Below, piece after piece: positions 32,434 to 41,323 of a DNA stretch of 64,000 nt. The DNA is from Flavobacterium saliperosum (GTDB lineage Bacteria; Bacteroidota; Bacteroidia; Flavobacteriales; Flavobacteriaceae). The translations under genes and the position numbers were made by a program. The first letter of the stretch is position 1. The number at the start of each line of letters is the position of its first letter. The DNA lies in NCBI RefSeq assembly GCF_900100625.1, contig NZ_FMTY01000002.1, positions 520,768 to 584,767 of the forward strand, in the 5' to 3' direction. The notes under the pieces were generated by a model that worked only from the letters and a program-made list of their open reading frames with translations, had not been told where the DNA came from and did no database searches.

Positions 32434-34605
32434 ATGATTTCCATTACTACCAAGACATTACAGGATTTAGAATTCAATACGGTTTTAGAAACCATCGCCA
32501 CACTTTGCAATACCGAAATCGGGAAGCAGAAAGCGATGATGATAACACCTTTCAGCAATAAGGAAACGTTGATGGATGCTTTGCAGCAAACGTCGGAGTA
32601 TGTTTCTTCCTATACCAATAACAATGCGATTCCGAATCATTATTTCGATGAAATCACCAACGAACTGAAGTTTCTTGCCATAGAAGACAGTTTTCTGGAA
32701 GTGAGCAGTTTCCGAAAAATTGCCACCCTATCCGAAACCACGAATAACTTATTGGTTTTCCTTAAAAAATTTGAAGATTACTATCCCAAATTAAGTGAAA
32801 AAGCATCCGAAGTCGAGCTAACGAAATTCATCATTCAGAAAGTGGATGAAGTTGTGGATAAGTATGGCGAAATTAAAGACAACGCCTCTCCTGCATTAGT
32901 GGAAATCCGAAAAAGTATGAATCTGGTTCGCGGTAAGATCAACCAAAGCTTCGGAATGGCCTTATCGAGCTATAACAGCTTGGGCTATCTGGACGATATT
33001 CGGGAAACTATTGTGGATAATCGCAGGGTTTTGGCTGTTTTGGCCATGTACCGTAGAAAAGTAAAAGGGACAATTCTGGGAAACTCGAAAACAGGAAGTA
33101 TTACCTATATTGAACCGGAAGCCACGATGCGCTATTCCCGTGAATTAGGTAATCTGGAATACGAAGAAAAAGAAGAAATCACCCGAATTCTGAAACAGTT
33201 AACCAATGCAATCCGTCCGTATTTAGAACTTTTAAAACAATATCAGGATTTCCTTAGCGATATTGACGTCATTGCCGGAAAAGCGCGTTATGCCAATAAA
33301 ATCAATGGTATTTTACCGCATATTACCGATGAGAAGCACTTGTTTTTTAGAGACGCTTTCCATCCTATTTTGCTTTTAAACAATAATGCCAAAAACACCA
33401 AGACGTATCCCCAAACGATAGAATTACAAAATGATAGTCGGATTATCGTGATTTCCGGTCCGAATGCCGGTGGAAAAAGTATCACGTTAAAAACGATTGG
33501 TTTATTACAATTGATGTTGCAAAGCGGCATGCTGATTCCGGTTCATGAGCGCAGTGAAACGTTTTTATTTGACAGAATCCTGACCGATATCGGAGACAAC
33601 CAATCTATTGAAAATCACTTAAGTACCTATAGCTACCGATTAAAAAACATGAACTACTTTTTGAAAAAATGCAATTCAAAAACCCTGTTCTTGATTGATG
33701 AATTCGGTACGGGTTCCGATCCTGAATTGGGTGGCGCCTTGGCGGAAGTCTTTCTGGAGGAATTCTATGAACGCGAAGCTTTCGGAATCATTACGACACA
33801 TTATACCAATTTAAAAATACTGGCAAACGAATTGCCTTTCGCCATTAATGCCAACATGCTTTTCGACGAAAAATCGCTGGAACCAATGTACAAACTGCAC
33901 TTGGGTCAGGCCGGAAGTTCTTTTACGTTTGAAGTGGCGCAGAAAAACGGCATCCCCTTCGGATTGATTAATCGGGCGAAAAAGAAAATCGAGGGCGATA
34001 AAGTACGCTTTGACAAAACCATTGCGAATCTTCAGAAAGAACGCTCCAAAATGGAAAAAACCTCTCAAAATCTGAAAGAAGAAGAAACCCGAGCCCGGGA
34101 AGAAAGCAAAAAAATGGAAAGTATCAACACTAAAATTCAGCAGAAACTGGAAAGTTATCAGGAATTGTATGATGCCAACCAGCGTTTGATATATATAGGA
34201 CAGAAAGTAGACGATATTTCAGAAAAATATTTCAATAACAAGAATAAGAAAGACTTAATCGGTGAGTTTTTGAAAATGGTCGAAATTGAAAACTCGAAGC
34301 GAAAAAAAGTCAGTGCCAAAGAGAAAAAAGTCAAAGAAGTTGTTGAAAAACAAATCGTTGAAGAAGTAAAAGTAAAGGTGGAAGAAATCCGTAAGGAAAA
34401 GAAAGAGAAAAAAGTAAAAGCACAGAAAGAAGAAGCCAATAAACCCAAAATTCCATTAAAAGTTGGTGATCGCGTTCGCATGATTGACGGAAAGGCTGTA
34501 GGAAGCATCGATGTGATTGAAAAAAACAAAGCAACAGTGAATTATGGCATTTTCACTTCTAAAGTAGCTTTGGACAGTTTGGAATTAGTAGAAAGAATGA
34601 AATAA
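32434..34605 (+). CDS. mutS2: MutS2-type DNA-binding ATPase lacking an Smr domain
   Basis: The 723-residue protein has the MutS-II layout: core and clamp helices, Walker A at 342-349 (GPNAGGKS), the Walker B/signature region LIDEFGTGSDPELGGALAEVF, and a His-containing THYTNLKIL switch. After the ATPase comes a long Lys/Glu-rich coiled coil (about 530-680) and a short KOW-like end (PLKVGDRVRMIDGKAVGSI). The C-terminal Smr nuclease domain of canonical MutS2 (about 780 residues) is missing. MutS2 proteins suppress recombination or rescue stalled ribosomes; which applies here is open. Confidence 0.9.
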   Translation: MISITTKTLQDLEFNTVLETIATLCNTEIGKQKAMMITPFSNKETLMDALQQTSEYVSSYTNNNAIPNHYFDEITNELKFLAIEDSFLEVSSFRKIATLSETTNNLLVFLKKFEDYYPKLSEKASEVELTKFIIQKVDEVVDKYGEIKDNASPALVEIRKSMNLVRGKINQSFGMALSSYNSLGYLDDIRETIVDNRRVLAVLAMYRRKVKGTILGNSKTGSITYIEPEATMRYSRELGNLEYEEKEEITRILKQLTNAIRPYLELLKQYQDFLSDIDVIAGKARYANKINGILPHITDEKHLFFRDAFHPILLLNNNAKNTKTYPQTIELQNDSRIIVISGPNAGGKSITLKTIGLLQLMLQSGMLIPVHERSETFLFDRILTDIGDNQSIENHLSTYSYRLKNMNYFLKKCNSKTLFLIDEFGTGSDPELGGALAEVFLEEFYEREAFGIITTHYTNLKILANELPFAINANMLFDEKSLEPMYKLHLGQAGSSFTFEVAQKNGIPFGLINRAKKKIEGDKVRFDKTIANLQKERSKMEKTSQNLKEEETRAREESKKMESINTKIQQKLESYQELYDANQRLIYIGQKVDDISEKYFNNKNKKDLIGEFLKMVEIENSKRKKVSAKEKKVKEVVEKQIVEEVKVKVEEIRKEKKEKKVKAQKEEANKPKIPLKVGDRVRMIDGKAVGSIDVIEKNKATVNYGIFTSKVALDSLELVERMK

Positions 34606-34606
34606 T

Positions 34607-35020
34607 ATGAACCTACCTGAAAATAAAAAAATAGTATTGTTCGATGGGGTTTGCAACTTATGCGATGCCACAGTGCAACAACTTATCAAGAAAGATAAAA
34701 AGGACATATTTCGTTTCGTGGCACTGCAATCGGATTTAGGAAAAGAGATTGTAAAATATATCGGAATAGACACTTCAAAGACCGACAGTATTGTTTTATA
34801 CGAACCAGGAAAAGCCTATCACATTAAAGCTGAAGCTGCCCTTGAAATAGCCAAAAGCATCGGAGGTTTGTATGCTTTGTTAGGGATTTTTTCCGTATTT
34901 CCCAATTGGATAAAAAATTCAGTTTATGATTTTGTTGCTAAAAACCGCTACAAATGGTATGGTAAAAAAGAGCGTTGCATGATTCCTACTCCGGAGTTAA
35001 AAGCTAAATTTTTAGAATAA
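34607..35020 (+). CDS. Thiol-disulfide oxidoreductase-like DCC family protein
   Basis: The 137-residue protein has the family signature near the N-terminus, VLFDGVCNLC-type, here LFDGVCNLCD with Asp13, Cys16 and Cys19. The segment DIFRFVALQSDLGKEI and the C-terminal VAKNRYKWYGKKERC complete the family pattern. It is predicted to have a thioredoxin-like fold with a redox role not yet defined. It begins 1 bp after mutS2. Confidence 0.9.
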   Translation: MNLPENKKIVLFDGVCNLCDATVQQLIKKDKKDIFRFVALQSDLGKEIVKYIGIDTSKTDSIVLYEPGKAYHIKAEAALEIAKSIGGLYALLGIFSVFPNWIKNSVYDFVAKNRYKWYGKKERCMIPTPELKAKFLE

Positions 35021-35050
35021 AAAAAAGCCCTGAAATTCAGGGCTTTTTTA
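35021..35050. terminator. Bidirectional terminator
   Basis: AAAAAAGCCCTGAA pairs with TTCAGGGCTTTTTT with almost no loop; it separates the convergent DCC and T9SS-cargo genes. Confidence 0.85.
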
Positions 35051-35063
35051 TGATTAAGAAATC

Positions 35064-36017
35064 TTAGTTCTTAATTATTTTTTTGGTTGCAACACCTTCA
35101 TTCGTGTCAATATTCATAAAATATACCCCGGCGTTTAATTCCGACACATTAATTTGAGTTTCCGTAACTCCGTTATAATTCAATGATTTAACTGTTCTTC
35201 CGTTGATATCCGATATGGACACTTTGTTGATTTGAATACTTCCGTTATTAGAAACCGTTACTAAATTGTTAGCTGGATTCGGGTAAACTGAAAATTTGGA
35301 AGAAACAAAATCATCCGTGGATAACGTTGTAGCAGTCACTTTGAAATCGTCAATCATTAACATGTATCGGTCTGAACCAACATTACGTATACCGATTCTG
35401 ATGGTCTGCCCGTTATATGCATTTAATGCCTGCGTTCTCTCTAACCAAGTTAAATAATTAGTAACCGAGACATGTGGAATTGTTGAAATTATTGTAAAAT
35501 CCGACCCTTGTGTTGGAGTGCCACTACCTACATATACTCCTACCAGAAAACGTTCGTCTCCATAGCAGTCAGACAGCCCTTTGTAATAAAAACTTAACTG
35601 CGTACCCGTTGCTCCAACCAAACTGATTGGCGGACTGATTAACCAGTCATTGTTTGCCGTAGCAGTTTGACCGTTTGAAGATGGAACTCCAGCCCATGAC
35701 GCCGCATATTTTGCTCCGGTTCTTGGGTTAAAATTGCTGTTTTCGGTGGATGCTGAACAACCGGCACTTGAATTAGTCACCAAGGCTGTGGTAGGATTAA
35801 AAATCTGGAAAGCCTGCGGTGCGCCGGCATTGGCCCACGTTGGGGTATCGGCTCCACCGGTATAGGTATTCAGCAAATCCAAATCAAGAGTTTGCCATTG
35901 ACCAAATCCGGTAATCAAAAAATCATTATAAGTATCAAAACTATCTTCAAAAACCGTAATTTGAGAAAATCCTAATGAAGATACAAACAAAGAAGATAAA
36001 AGTAAAAATCTTTTCAT
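35064..36017 (-). CDS. Secreted choice-of-anchor J protein with T9SS type A sorting domain
   Basis: The 317-residue protein has a signal peptide (FLLLSSLFVSSLGFSQ), a galactose-binding-like module (about 20-230; FEDSFDTYNDF, NNDWLISPPISL, MLMIDDFKV) of the choice-of-anchor J type, and a C-terminal sorting domain (VYPNPANNLVTV, DINGRTVKS, LNAGVYFMNI, KKIIKN). The sorting domain directs export across the outer membrane by the type IX system. No catalytic domain is visible, so it is probably an adhesin or carbohydrate-binding surface protein. Confidence 0.9.
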   Translation of the reverse strand: MKRFLLLSSLFVSSLGFSQITVFEDSFDTYNDFLITGFGQWQTLDLDLLNTYTGGADTPTWANAGAPQAFQIFNPTTALVTNSSAGCSASTENSNFNPRTGAKYAASWAGVPSSNGQTATANNDWLISPPISLVGATGTQLSFYYKGLSDCYGDERFLVGVYVGSGTPTQGSDFTIISTIPHVSVTNYLTWLERTQALNAYNGQTIRIGIRNVGSDRYMLMIDDFKVTATTLSTDDFVSSKFSVYPNPANNLVTVSNNGSIQINKVSISDINGRTVKSLNYNGVTETQINVSELNAGVYFMNIDTNEGVATKKIIKN

Positions 36018-36070
36018 AAACTTAAATTTTAATATTTATCCTATAAATTTATAAAATATTTTTAATTATC

Positions 36071-37138
36071 TCATATATTTTTAACTTTATTTAGCAATAA
36101 ATAAAAATCCGCAATAACCATCGCAGCCATTGCCTCTACAATAGGAACAGCTCTTGGCACAACACATGGGTCATGTCTTCCTTTTCCCTGTTGTTCAATT
36201 ATTCTTCCCTGATTATCAAGAACATCCTGCTTTTGGATTAATGTCGCGACAGGTTTGAATGCTACCCTGAAATAAATATCCATTCCGTTGGAAATTCCGC
36301 CCTGAATTCCGCCGGAAAGATTCGATTTTGTTGTTCCGTCAGGATTGTATAAATCATTATGTTCACTCCCTTTCATTTTGGCACCACAAAATCCGCTTCC
36401 GTATTCAAATCCTTTTACAGCATTAATGGAAAGCATTGCTTTACCCAATTCGGCATGAAGCTTGTCGAAAACCGGTTCTCCTAATCCGATTGGGACATTC
36501 TGAATCACACAAGTAACCGTTCCACCAACCGTATCGCCCTCTTTTCGGATTGTTTTGATGTACTCTTCCATTTTGGCAGCCGTAGCCAAATCGGGACAAC
36601 GCACCGGATTGCTTTCCGTTAAAGAAAAATCCAGATCCTGATAAGGTTTATCGATAAATAGTTCCCCTACAGAAGATACAAATGCATTAATTTTTATATC
36701 CGGAATAATATGCTTGGCAATAGCGCCCGCCACTACCCGACTGGCCGTTTCTCTTGCCGAACTTCTTCCACCACCGCGATAATCCCTTATGCCGTACTTT
36801 TTTTCGTAAACATAATCGGCATGACTGGGACGATATGTGTTTTGTATATGGGAGTAATCGTCTGATTTCTGATTCGTATTCGGAATAACGAATCCGATTG
36901 GTGTTCCGGTTGTTTTTCCTTCAAAAATTCCGGAAAGAAACTGAACTTCATCGGCCTCTTTTCGCTGGGTCACGATAGCGGACTGACCGGGTTTCCTGCG
37001 TTCCATTTCATTCTGAATCGCCTCAAAATCAAGTTCAATTCCAGGGGGACAGCCATCAATAATTCCGCCTAAAGCCTCACCGTGTGATTCTCCGAAAGTC
37101 ATCACCTTAAATATGTTTCCAAAGGTATTTCCAGCCAT
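36071..37138 (-). CDS. aroC: Chorismate synthase
   Basis: I place the start at 37138 ([20 protein letters not shown]), giving 355 residues; an in-frame ATG 45 bp upstream gives an N-terminus not seen in the family. The signatures [34 protein letters not shown] and the C-terminal [14 protein letters not shown] are intact. It makes chorismate from 5-enolpyruvylshikimate 3-phosphate with reduced FMN, the last common step of aromatic amino acid synthesis. It stands alone on the minus strand. Confidence 0.96.
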   Translation of the reverse strand: MAGNTFGNIFKVMTFGESHGEALGGIIDGCPPGIELDFEAIQNEMERRKPGQSAIVTQRKEADEVQFLSGIFEGKTTGTPIGFVIPNTNQKSDDYSHIQNTYRPSHADYVYEKKYGIRDYRGGGRSSARETASRVVAGAIAKHIIPDIKINAFVSSVGELFIDKPYQDLDFSLTESNPVRCPDLATAAKMEEYIKTIRKEGDTVGGTVTCVIQNVPIGLGEPVFDKLHAELGKAMLSINAVKGFEYGSGFCGAKMKGSEHNDLYNPDGTTKSNLSGGIQGGISNGMDIYFRVAFKPVATLIQKQDVLDNQGRIIEQQGKGRHDPCVVPRAVPIVEAMAAMVIADFYLLLNKVKNI

Positions 37139-37280
37139 GATATGTCTTCTTTTTAACAAATGTAAGTTTTTTTCGAGACGCATTTTAAAATCAAAGCGCT
37201 CTTTTATTTACAGATCGATTATTCCTTAATTTTTAAATAACATTTAATTCATGTTCAATTTGTTGTTTTGAAATAAAATT

Positions 37281-38096
37281 ATGCAATTGAAAAAACGATT
37301 GGTTGAAATAGTAGTGATTTCAGATGTGCATCTCGGCACTTATGGCTGCCACGCCAATGAAATACTGGAATATTTTAAATCCATAAAGCCTAAAATTCTG
37401 ATTCTCAACGGCGATATCATAGATATTTGGCAATTCAGAAAATCTTACTTTCCAAAATCACATCTGAAAGTCATCAAAAAGATTCTTGATTTCACTTCCA
37501 AAGGAACTAAGGTGTATTATATCACCGGAAATCACGATGAGATGTTGCGAAAATTCAGCGATACCAAAATGGGTAATTTTTCCATATCGGATAAATTGGT
37601 TTTGGAACTGGATGGAAAAAAGGCCTGGTTTTTTCATGGTGATATCTTTGACAACTCGGTACATCATGCCAAATGGATTGCCAAGCTGGGCGGAATCGGG
37701 TATGATTATCTGATTTTACTGAACCGGGTTATAAACTGGTGTCTGATTAAAATGGGAAAAGAACCGTATTCACTTTCCAAAAAAGTAAAAGCGAGCGTAA
37801 AAAAAGCCGTAAAATTTATTTCCGATTTTGAAACTACCGCAACTGACTTGGCCATTGACAACAACTATGATTATGTGGTATGCGGCCATATTCATGAACC
37901 AAAAATAGAAGAACGCAGCAATAAAAAAGGCGCCACAACGTACCTTAATTCGGGAGATTGGATTGAAAATTTGACCGCTTTGGAATACAACAAAAAAAGA
38001 TGGAAACTCTATCGTCATGAAAAAATAAGTACCATAGATGAAGAAAAAGAGTATTTTGAATTTGAAGAAAAACTATGCGAACAACTTATATTATAA
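37281..38096 (+). CDS. LpxH-like UDP-2,3-diacylglucosamine diphosphatase family phosphoesterase
   Basis: The 271-residue protein is a calcineurin-type metallophosphoesterase with all metal motifs: ISDVHLG, LNGDIIDIW, TGNHDE, FHGD and VCGHIHEP. The combination and length match the LpxH/LpxH2-like group that hydrolyses UDP-2,3-diacylglucosamine in lipid A synthesis, although that substrate is not proven by motifs. The C-terminal 60 residues are acidic. Confidence 0.85.
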   Translation: MQLKKRLVEIVVISDVHLGTYGCHANEILEYFKSIKPKILILNGDIIDIWQFRKSYFPKSHLKVIKKILDFTSKGTKVYYITGNHDEMLRKFSDTKMGNFSISDKLVLELDGKKAWFFHGDIFDNSVHHAKWIAKLGGIGYDYLILLNRVINWCLIKMGKEPYSLSKKVKASVKKAVKFISDFETTATDLAIDNNYDYVVCGHIHEPKIEERSNKKGATTYLNSGDWIENLTALEYNKKRWKLYRHEKISTIDEEKEYFEFEEKLCEQLIL

Positions 38097-38167
38097 AATA
38101 TTTTAAAAAAAAAATAAAGATAATTTAATTTTTAGTATATTAGCGCAACTAATCAACCAATAAAAAA

Positions 38168-38974
38168 ATGAAAAACAAATTCTACCTACTAACTGTTGCT
38201 TTCAGTGTTTTGTTTATTTCCTGTTCTTCCGATGATTCCAACGGAGGTAGTGGTTCGACACCCGACACCAATTTTTCAATCCCATTATCCAACGGAAAAT
38301 ACTGGACCTATGATGTTGTTGCGCAAGCGGGTAATTCGAGAGATTCGTTATACATTTCTGGGGATTCCATTATCGGAAGTAACACCTACAAAAGATTTGA
38401 AGTGAAAAATGATATCGCTACCGGCTTCTATTCGTCTTCGTTAAGAAACAATGGTGTTAGGGAATCGGATAATAAATTATTGCTTACCGGCGATTTGTCA
38501 CTGGCTTCAGGTCAACAACTGCCTATCGATTTGGACGTGTCGCTTATCGATTTTATCATTTTCAAAAAAGGCGCCACTTTAGACGAGCTTCTATCCACCA
38601 AAACAGGTACGATACAACAAACCGTTCAGGGATTTCCGCTAACAATCAATTATTCCTTAAAATCGAAAGGCGGGGAAAGTATTCCTAACTATACTTCTCC
38701 TAACGGGGATATTTATACAAATGTGAGAACATCAAAAATTCTATTAAACGCATCCATTACAACGGTTCAGGATTTTAACGGATTTCCGGTAACGATTACG
38801 ATTTTATCCGATCAGCAAATTTTGGCTTCCACACAGTATATCGCTAACAATATCGGTGTAGTTTATACCAATACGGTTACGACATATACTATAAATCAGA
38901 CTATTGCAGACCAATTTGGAATTCCGGCATCAGACACACAAACGCAGGAAGAATTTCTGGATACGCACAATTAA
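38168..38974 (+). CDS. Lipoprotein of unknown function with LES-like signal
   Basis: The 268-residue protein has lipobox LFISC followed by SSDDSNGGSG; the acidic SDD just after the lipidated Cys resembles the lipoprotein export signal of Flavobacterium, so surface exposure is likely. The remainder is beta-rich (LSNGKYWTYDV, YISGDSIIGSNTYKRFEV) and unrecognised. Confidence 0.78.
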   Translation: MKNKFYLLTVAFSVLFISCSSDDSNGGSGSTPDTNFSIPLSNGKYWTYDVVAQAGNSRDSLYISGDSIIGSNTYKRFEVKNDIATGFYSSSLRNNGVRESDNKLLLTGDLSLASGQQLPIDLDVSLIDFIIFKKGATLDELLSTKTGTIQQTVQGFPLTINYSLKSKGGESIPNYTSPNGDIYTNVRTSKILLNASITTVQDFNGFPVTITILSDQQILASTQYIANNIGVVYTNTVTTYTINQTIADQFGIPASDTQTQEEFLDTHN

Positions 38975-39055
38975 AAAAAAAAATTACGCCTCAATACAAT
39001 AAATTCGAAGTGTTAAAGTTTTCCATTTTGTACTAAACCTTAAAAAGGTTAGGTT

Positions 39056-39063
39056 TATATTTG
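39056..39063 (+). promoter_or_regulatory. Candidate -7 element (TATATTTG)
   Basis: TATATTTG fits the Bacteroidota TANNTTTG -7 box, 18 bp before the ATG at 39082. This supports the ATG rather than the TTG at 39061 as start, because the TTG would overlap the element. A TTTG at 39027 is about 25 nt upstream, wider than usual. Confidence 0.45.
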
Positions 39064-39081
39064 TTAAATAAAAATCATTAC

Positions 39082-39591
39082 ATGAGGAAATTAATTTTAT
39101 CAGCTGTTGTGTTAATCGGATTAGCATTCAGCGCACAGGCTCAAGACAAAAAGAACGCAATTGGATTACGTTTAGGAGATAACGATGGCTTTGGTGGTGA
39201 AGTTTCTTACCAAAGATGGATTTCACAAAAGAACCGTCTTGAATTTGATTTGGGATGGAGAGATACTAAACATTATGATGCAGCCAAATTAATTGGTATC
39301 TATCAATGGGTATGGGATATCGATAATGGATTTAAGTGGTATGCAGGCCCTGGTGCAGGTGTTGGTAGCTGGCGTTCCCAGCTTTACAACAATGGAAATG
39401 ATTACTATTATGATGAATCAGGAGTGTTTTTAGTGGCTACCGGTGATATTGGTATCGAATATAACTTTGATATTCCACTTCAAATTTCATTGGATTTCCG
39501 ACCAGAAATTTACATCAGCTCGGATTATAACACCATCAGAGACGACAGTTTCGGACCCGATTTTGGTTTGAGTGTCAGATACAAATTCTAA
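39082..39591 (+). CDS. Small outer-membrane beta-barrel protein
   Basis: Starting at the ATG at 39082 the protein is 169 residues with signal peptide LILSAVVLIGLAFSAQAQ. Strands alternate with short turns (AIGLRLGDNDGFGGEVSYQR, WYAGPGAGVG, VATGDIGIEYNFD) and the C-terminal strand ends in VRYKF, as for an 8-stranded barrel inserted by BAM. Function unknown. Confidence 0.8.
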   Translation: MRKLILSAVVLIGLAFSAQAQDKKNAIGLRLGDNDGFGGEVSYQRWISQKNRLEFDLGWRDTKHYDAAKLIGIYQWVWDIDNGFKWYAGPGAGVGSWRSQLYNNGNDYYYDESGVFLVATGDIGIEYNFDIPLQISLDFRPEIYISSDYNTIRDDSFGPDFGLSVRYKF

Positions 39592-39593
39592 TA

Positions 39594-39627
39594 AAAAAAG
39601 TCCCGATTTATATCGGGACTTTTTTTA
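39594..39627. terminator. Bidirectional terminator overlapping the bshA stop
   Basis: AAAAGTCCCGAT and ATCGGGACTTTT pair around a short TTAT-type loop with long A/T runs. The bshA stop codon (39625-39627) lies in the T run. Confidence 0.85.
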
Positions 39628-40758
39628 TTTATATTTTTCAATAGCGCGCAGGTAGAGATTCTCATACAACGGCATAATTTTCAGAATGTCAAATTCTTTG
39701 GCCAATGCTAAAGCATTTTTCTTGAATTTCAGTAATTCCGCATCATCAGATAAGATGGAAATAGCGTGTTGGGCCATATCCTCCACATCACCCACATCGC
39801 TCAAATAACCGGAATATCCTTGTTTGTTTACTTCGGGAAGTCCTCCGGAATTACTCGAAATCACCGGAACACCACAAGCCATAGCTTCCAAAGCTGCCAG
39901 ACCGAAACTCTCCGTTTCCGAAGGCAACAAAAACAAATCGGAATAACTCAGGATTTTATCAATTTCATTACTGTTTCCGAAAAAGATCACCTTATCGTTA
40001 ATCTTTAAATCGTCACACATTCGTTCTGCAATTTCACGTTCCGGACCTTCTCCCACCATCATTAGTTTGGAAGGAATCTGTTTCTGGATTTCGTTAAATA
40101 TTTTTATCACATCCGGAATTCGCTTCACTTTTCTGAAATTACTGATGTGCGTAATTATTTTCTGATCCTGTGTGGCCATTAATGAACGGTGACAACTCGA
40201 ATTTTCATCAATTTTATTTTTATCGATTTCAATGAAATTCGGAATCACTTCAATTTCTTTTTTAACATCAAACAAACGATACGTTTCCTCTTTTAAACTT
40301 TGCGATACTGAAGTAACGTAATCGGATTTATTAATACTGAAAGTAACCGCCGGTTTATAAAACGGATGGTTACCCACCAGTGTAATATCGGTTCCGTGCA
40401 AAGTGGTAATCATCGGGAGTTTAATTCCTTCACTTTTAAGCATTTGTTTGGCCATATAACCCGCATAGGCATGCGGAATAGCATAATGCACGTGTAAAAC
40501 CTCAATTTTGTGAAGCTTCACCATATCTACCAGTTTACTGGACAAGGCCAATTCATAAGGCTGATAATGAAACAAAGGATATTCGGGTACGTGTACTTCG
40601 TGATAATGAATGTTCGGGTTCAAAAGTGCCAATCGAACCGGTTGGCTATAGGTGATAAAATGCACTTCATGACCGCGACGGGCGAGTTCTAAACCTAATT
40701 CAGTCGCTACAACACCACTCCCTCCAAAGGTTGGATAACATACAATTGCAATCTTCAT
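39625..40758 (-). CDS. bshA: N-acetyl-alpha-D-glucosaminyl L-malate synthase BshA
   Basis: The 377-residue GT4 glycosyltransferase begins IAIVCYPTFGGSGVVATELG, the diagnostic BshA start. It has VLHVHYAIPHA, TLHGTDITLVG, the acceptor-domain HISNFRKVKRIPDVI and the EX7E-type ETESFGLAALEAMACGVP. It joins GlcNAc from UDP-GlcNAc to L-malate, the first step of bacillithiol synthesis. Bacillithiol is a known low-molecular-weight thiol of Bacteroidota. Other bsh genes are not in the window. Confidence 0.95.
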   Translation of the reverse strand: MKIAIVCYPTFGGSGVVATELGLELARRGHEVHFITYSQPVRLALLNPNIHYHEVHVPEYPLFHYQPYELALSSKLVDMVKLHKIEVLHVHYAIPHAYAGYMAKQMLKSEGIKLPMITTLHGTDITLVGNHPFYKPAVTFSINKSDYVTSVSQSLKEETYRLFDVKKEIEVIPNFIEIDKNKIDENSSCHRSLMATQDQKIITHISNFRKVKRIPDVIKIFNEIQKQIPSKLMMVGEGPEREIAERMCDDLKINDKVIFFGNSNEIDKILSYSDLFLLPSETESFGLAALEAMACGVPVISSNSGGLPEVNKQGYSGYLSDVGDVEDMAQHAISILSDDAELLKFKKNALALAKEFDILKIMPLYENLYLRAIEKYK

Positions 40759-40790
40759 TTTTTTGTTTTAGGTAACTACTAAAGTAAACT

Positions 40791-40817
40791 AAAAAAGTAA
40801 GGCAAACCCTTACTTTT
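40791..40817 (-). terminator. Hairpin terminator after the second DUF1801 gene
   Basis: AAAGTAAG (40794-40801) pairs with CTTACTTT (40809-40816) around a 7-nt loop; on the minus strand a T run follows. It lies between the DUF1801 stop and the bshA start. Confidence 0.65.
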
Positions 40818-40825
40818 AGATAATA

Positions 40826-41296
40826 TTAACGTTGTTTTGAATTCGTATTTAAAACCGCTTCGTATTTTGAAATCCAGTCTTCCACCGTTATTTTCTGAAA
40901 TAATTCTCCCAATAAATCAAACGGAATCTGGTCCATTTTTTTAAATCGGATACAACTTTTACCCATATCCAATTTTGTTTTCACATGTTTGGGATATTCG
41001 GCAGTAAACCAGTTCAGCAATTTTTCATCCATATAAATTCCCATGTGATACACCGCAATAAAATTCTTTTGCGAAGCGACACTTAAAAAGGGTAACGGTA
41101 ATTTCGGATCACAATGATATCCGTTTGGATAAGTAGAATGTGGTACGACATAACATAACATTCCGTATCCTATGGTTTCCTGAAATCCCGTCGGTAAATT
41201 TTCTGAAATCACGGAGCGTAACTTTTGCATAGCCGCTTTTCGCTCTTCCGGTAATGAATCAATATATTCCTGTGGTGTTTTTGCTGTAGATTGCAT
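40826..41296 (-). CDS. DUF1801 domain protein
   Basis: The 156-residue protein contains the DUF1801 pattern: TPQEYIDSLPEERKAAMQKLR, the central ETIGYGMLCYVVP with PLPFLSVASQKNFIAVYHMG, and KTKLDMGKSCIRFKKMDQIP near the end. Function unknown. It differs strongly from the DUF1801 protein at 20991, so the two are not recent duplicates. Confidence 0.87.
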   Translation of the reverse strand: MQSTAKTPQEYIDSLPEERKAAMQKLRSVISENLPTGFQETIGYGMLCYVVPHSTYPNGYHCDPKLPLPFLSVASQKNFIAVYHMGIYMDEKLLNWFTAEYPKHVKTKLDMGKSCIRFKKMDQIPFDLLGELFQKITVEDWISKYEAVLNTNSKQR

Positions 41297-41323
41297 AAAA
41301 TAAATTTCCTCTAAAATAAAAAA

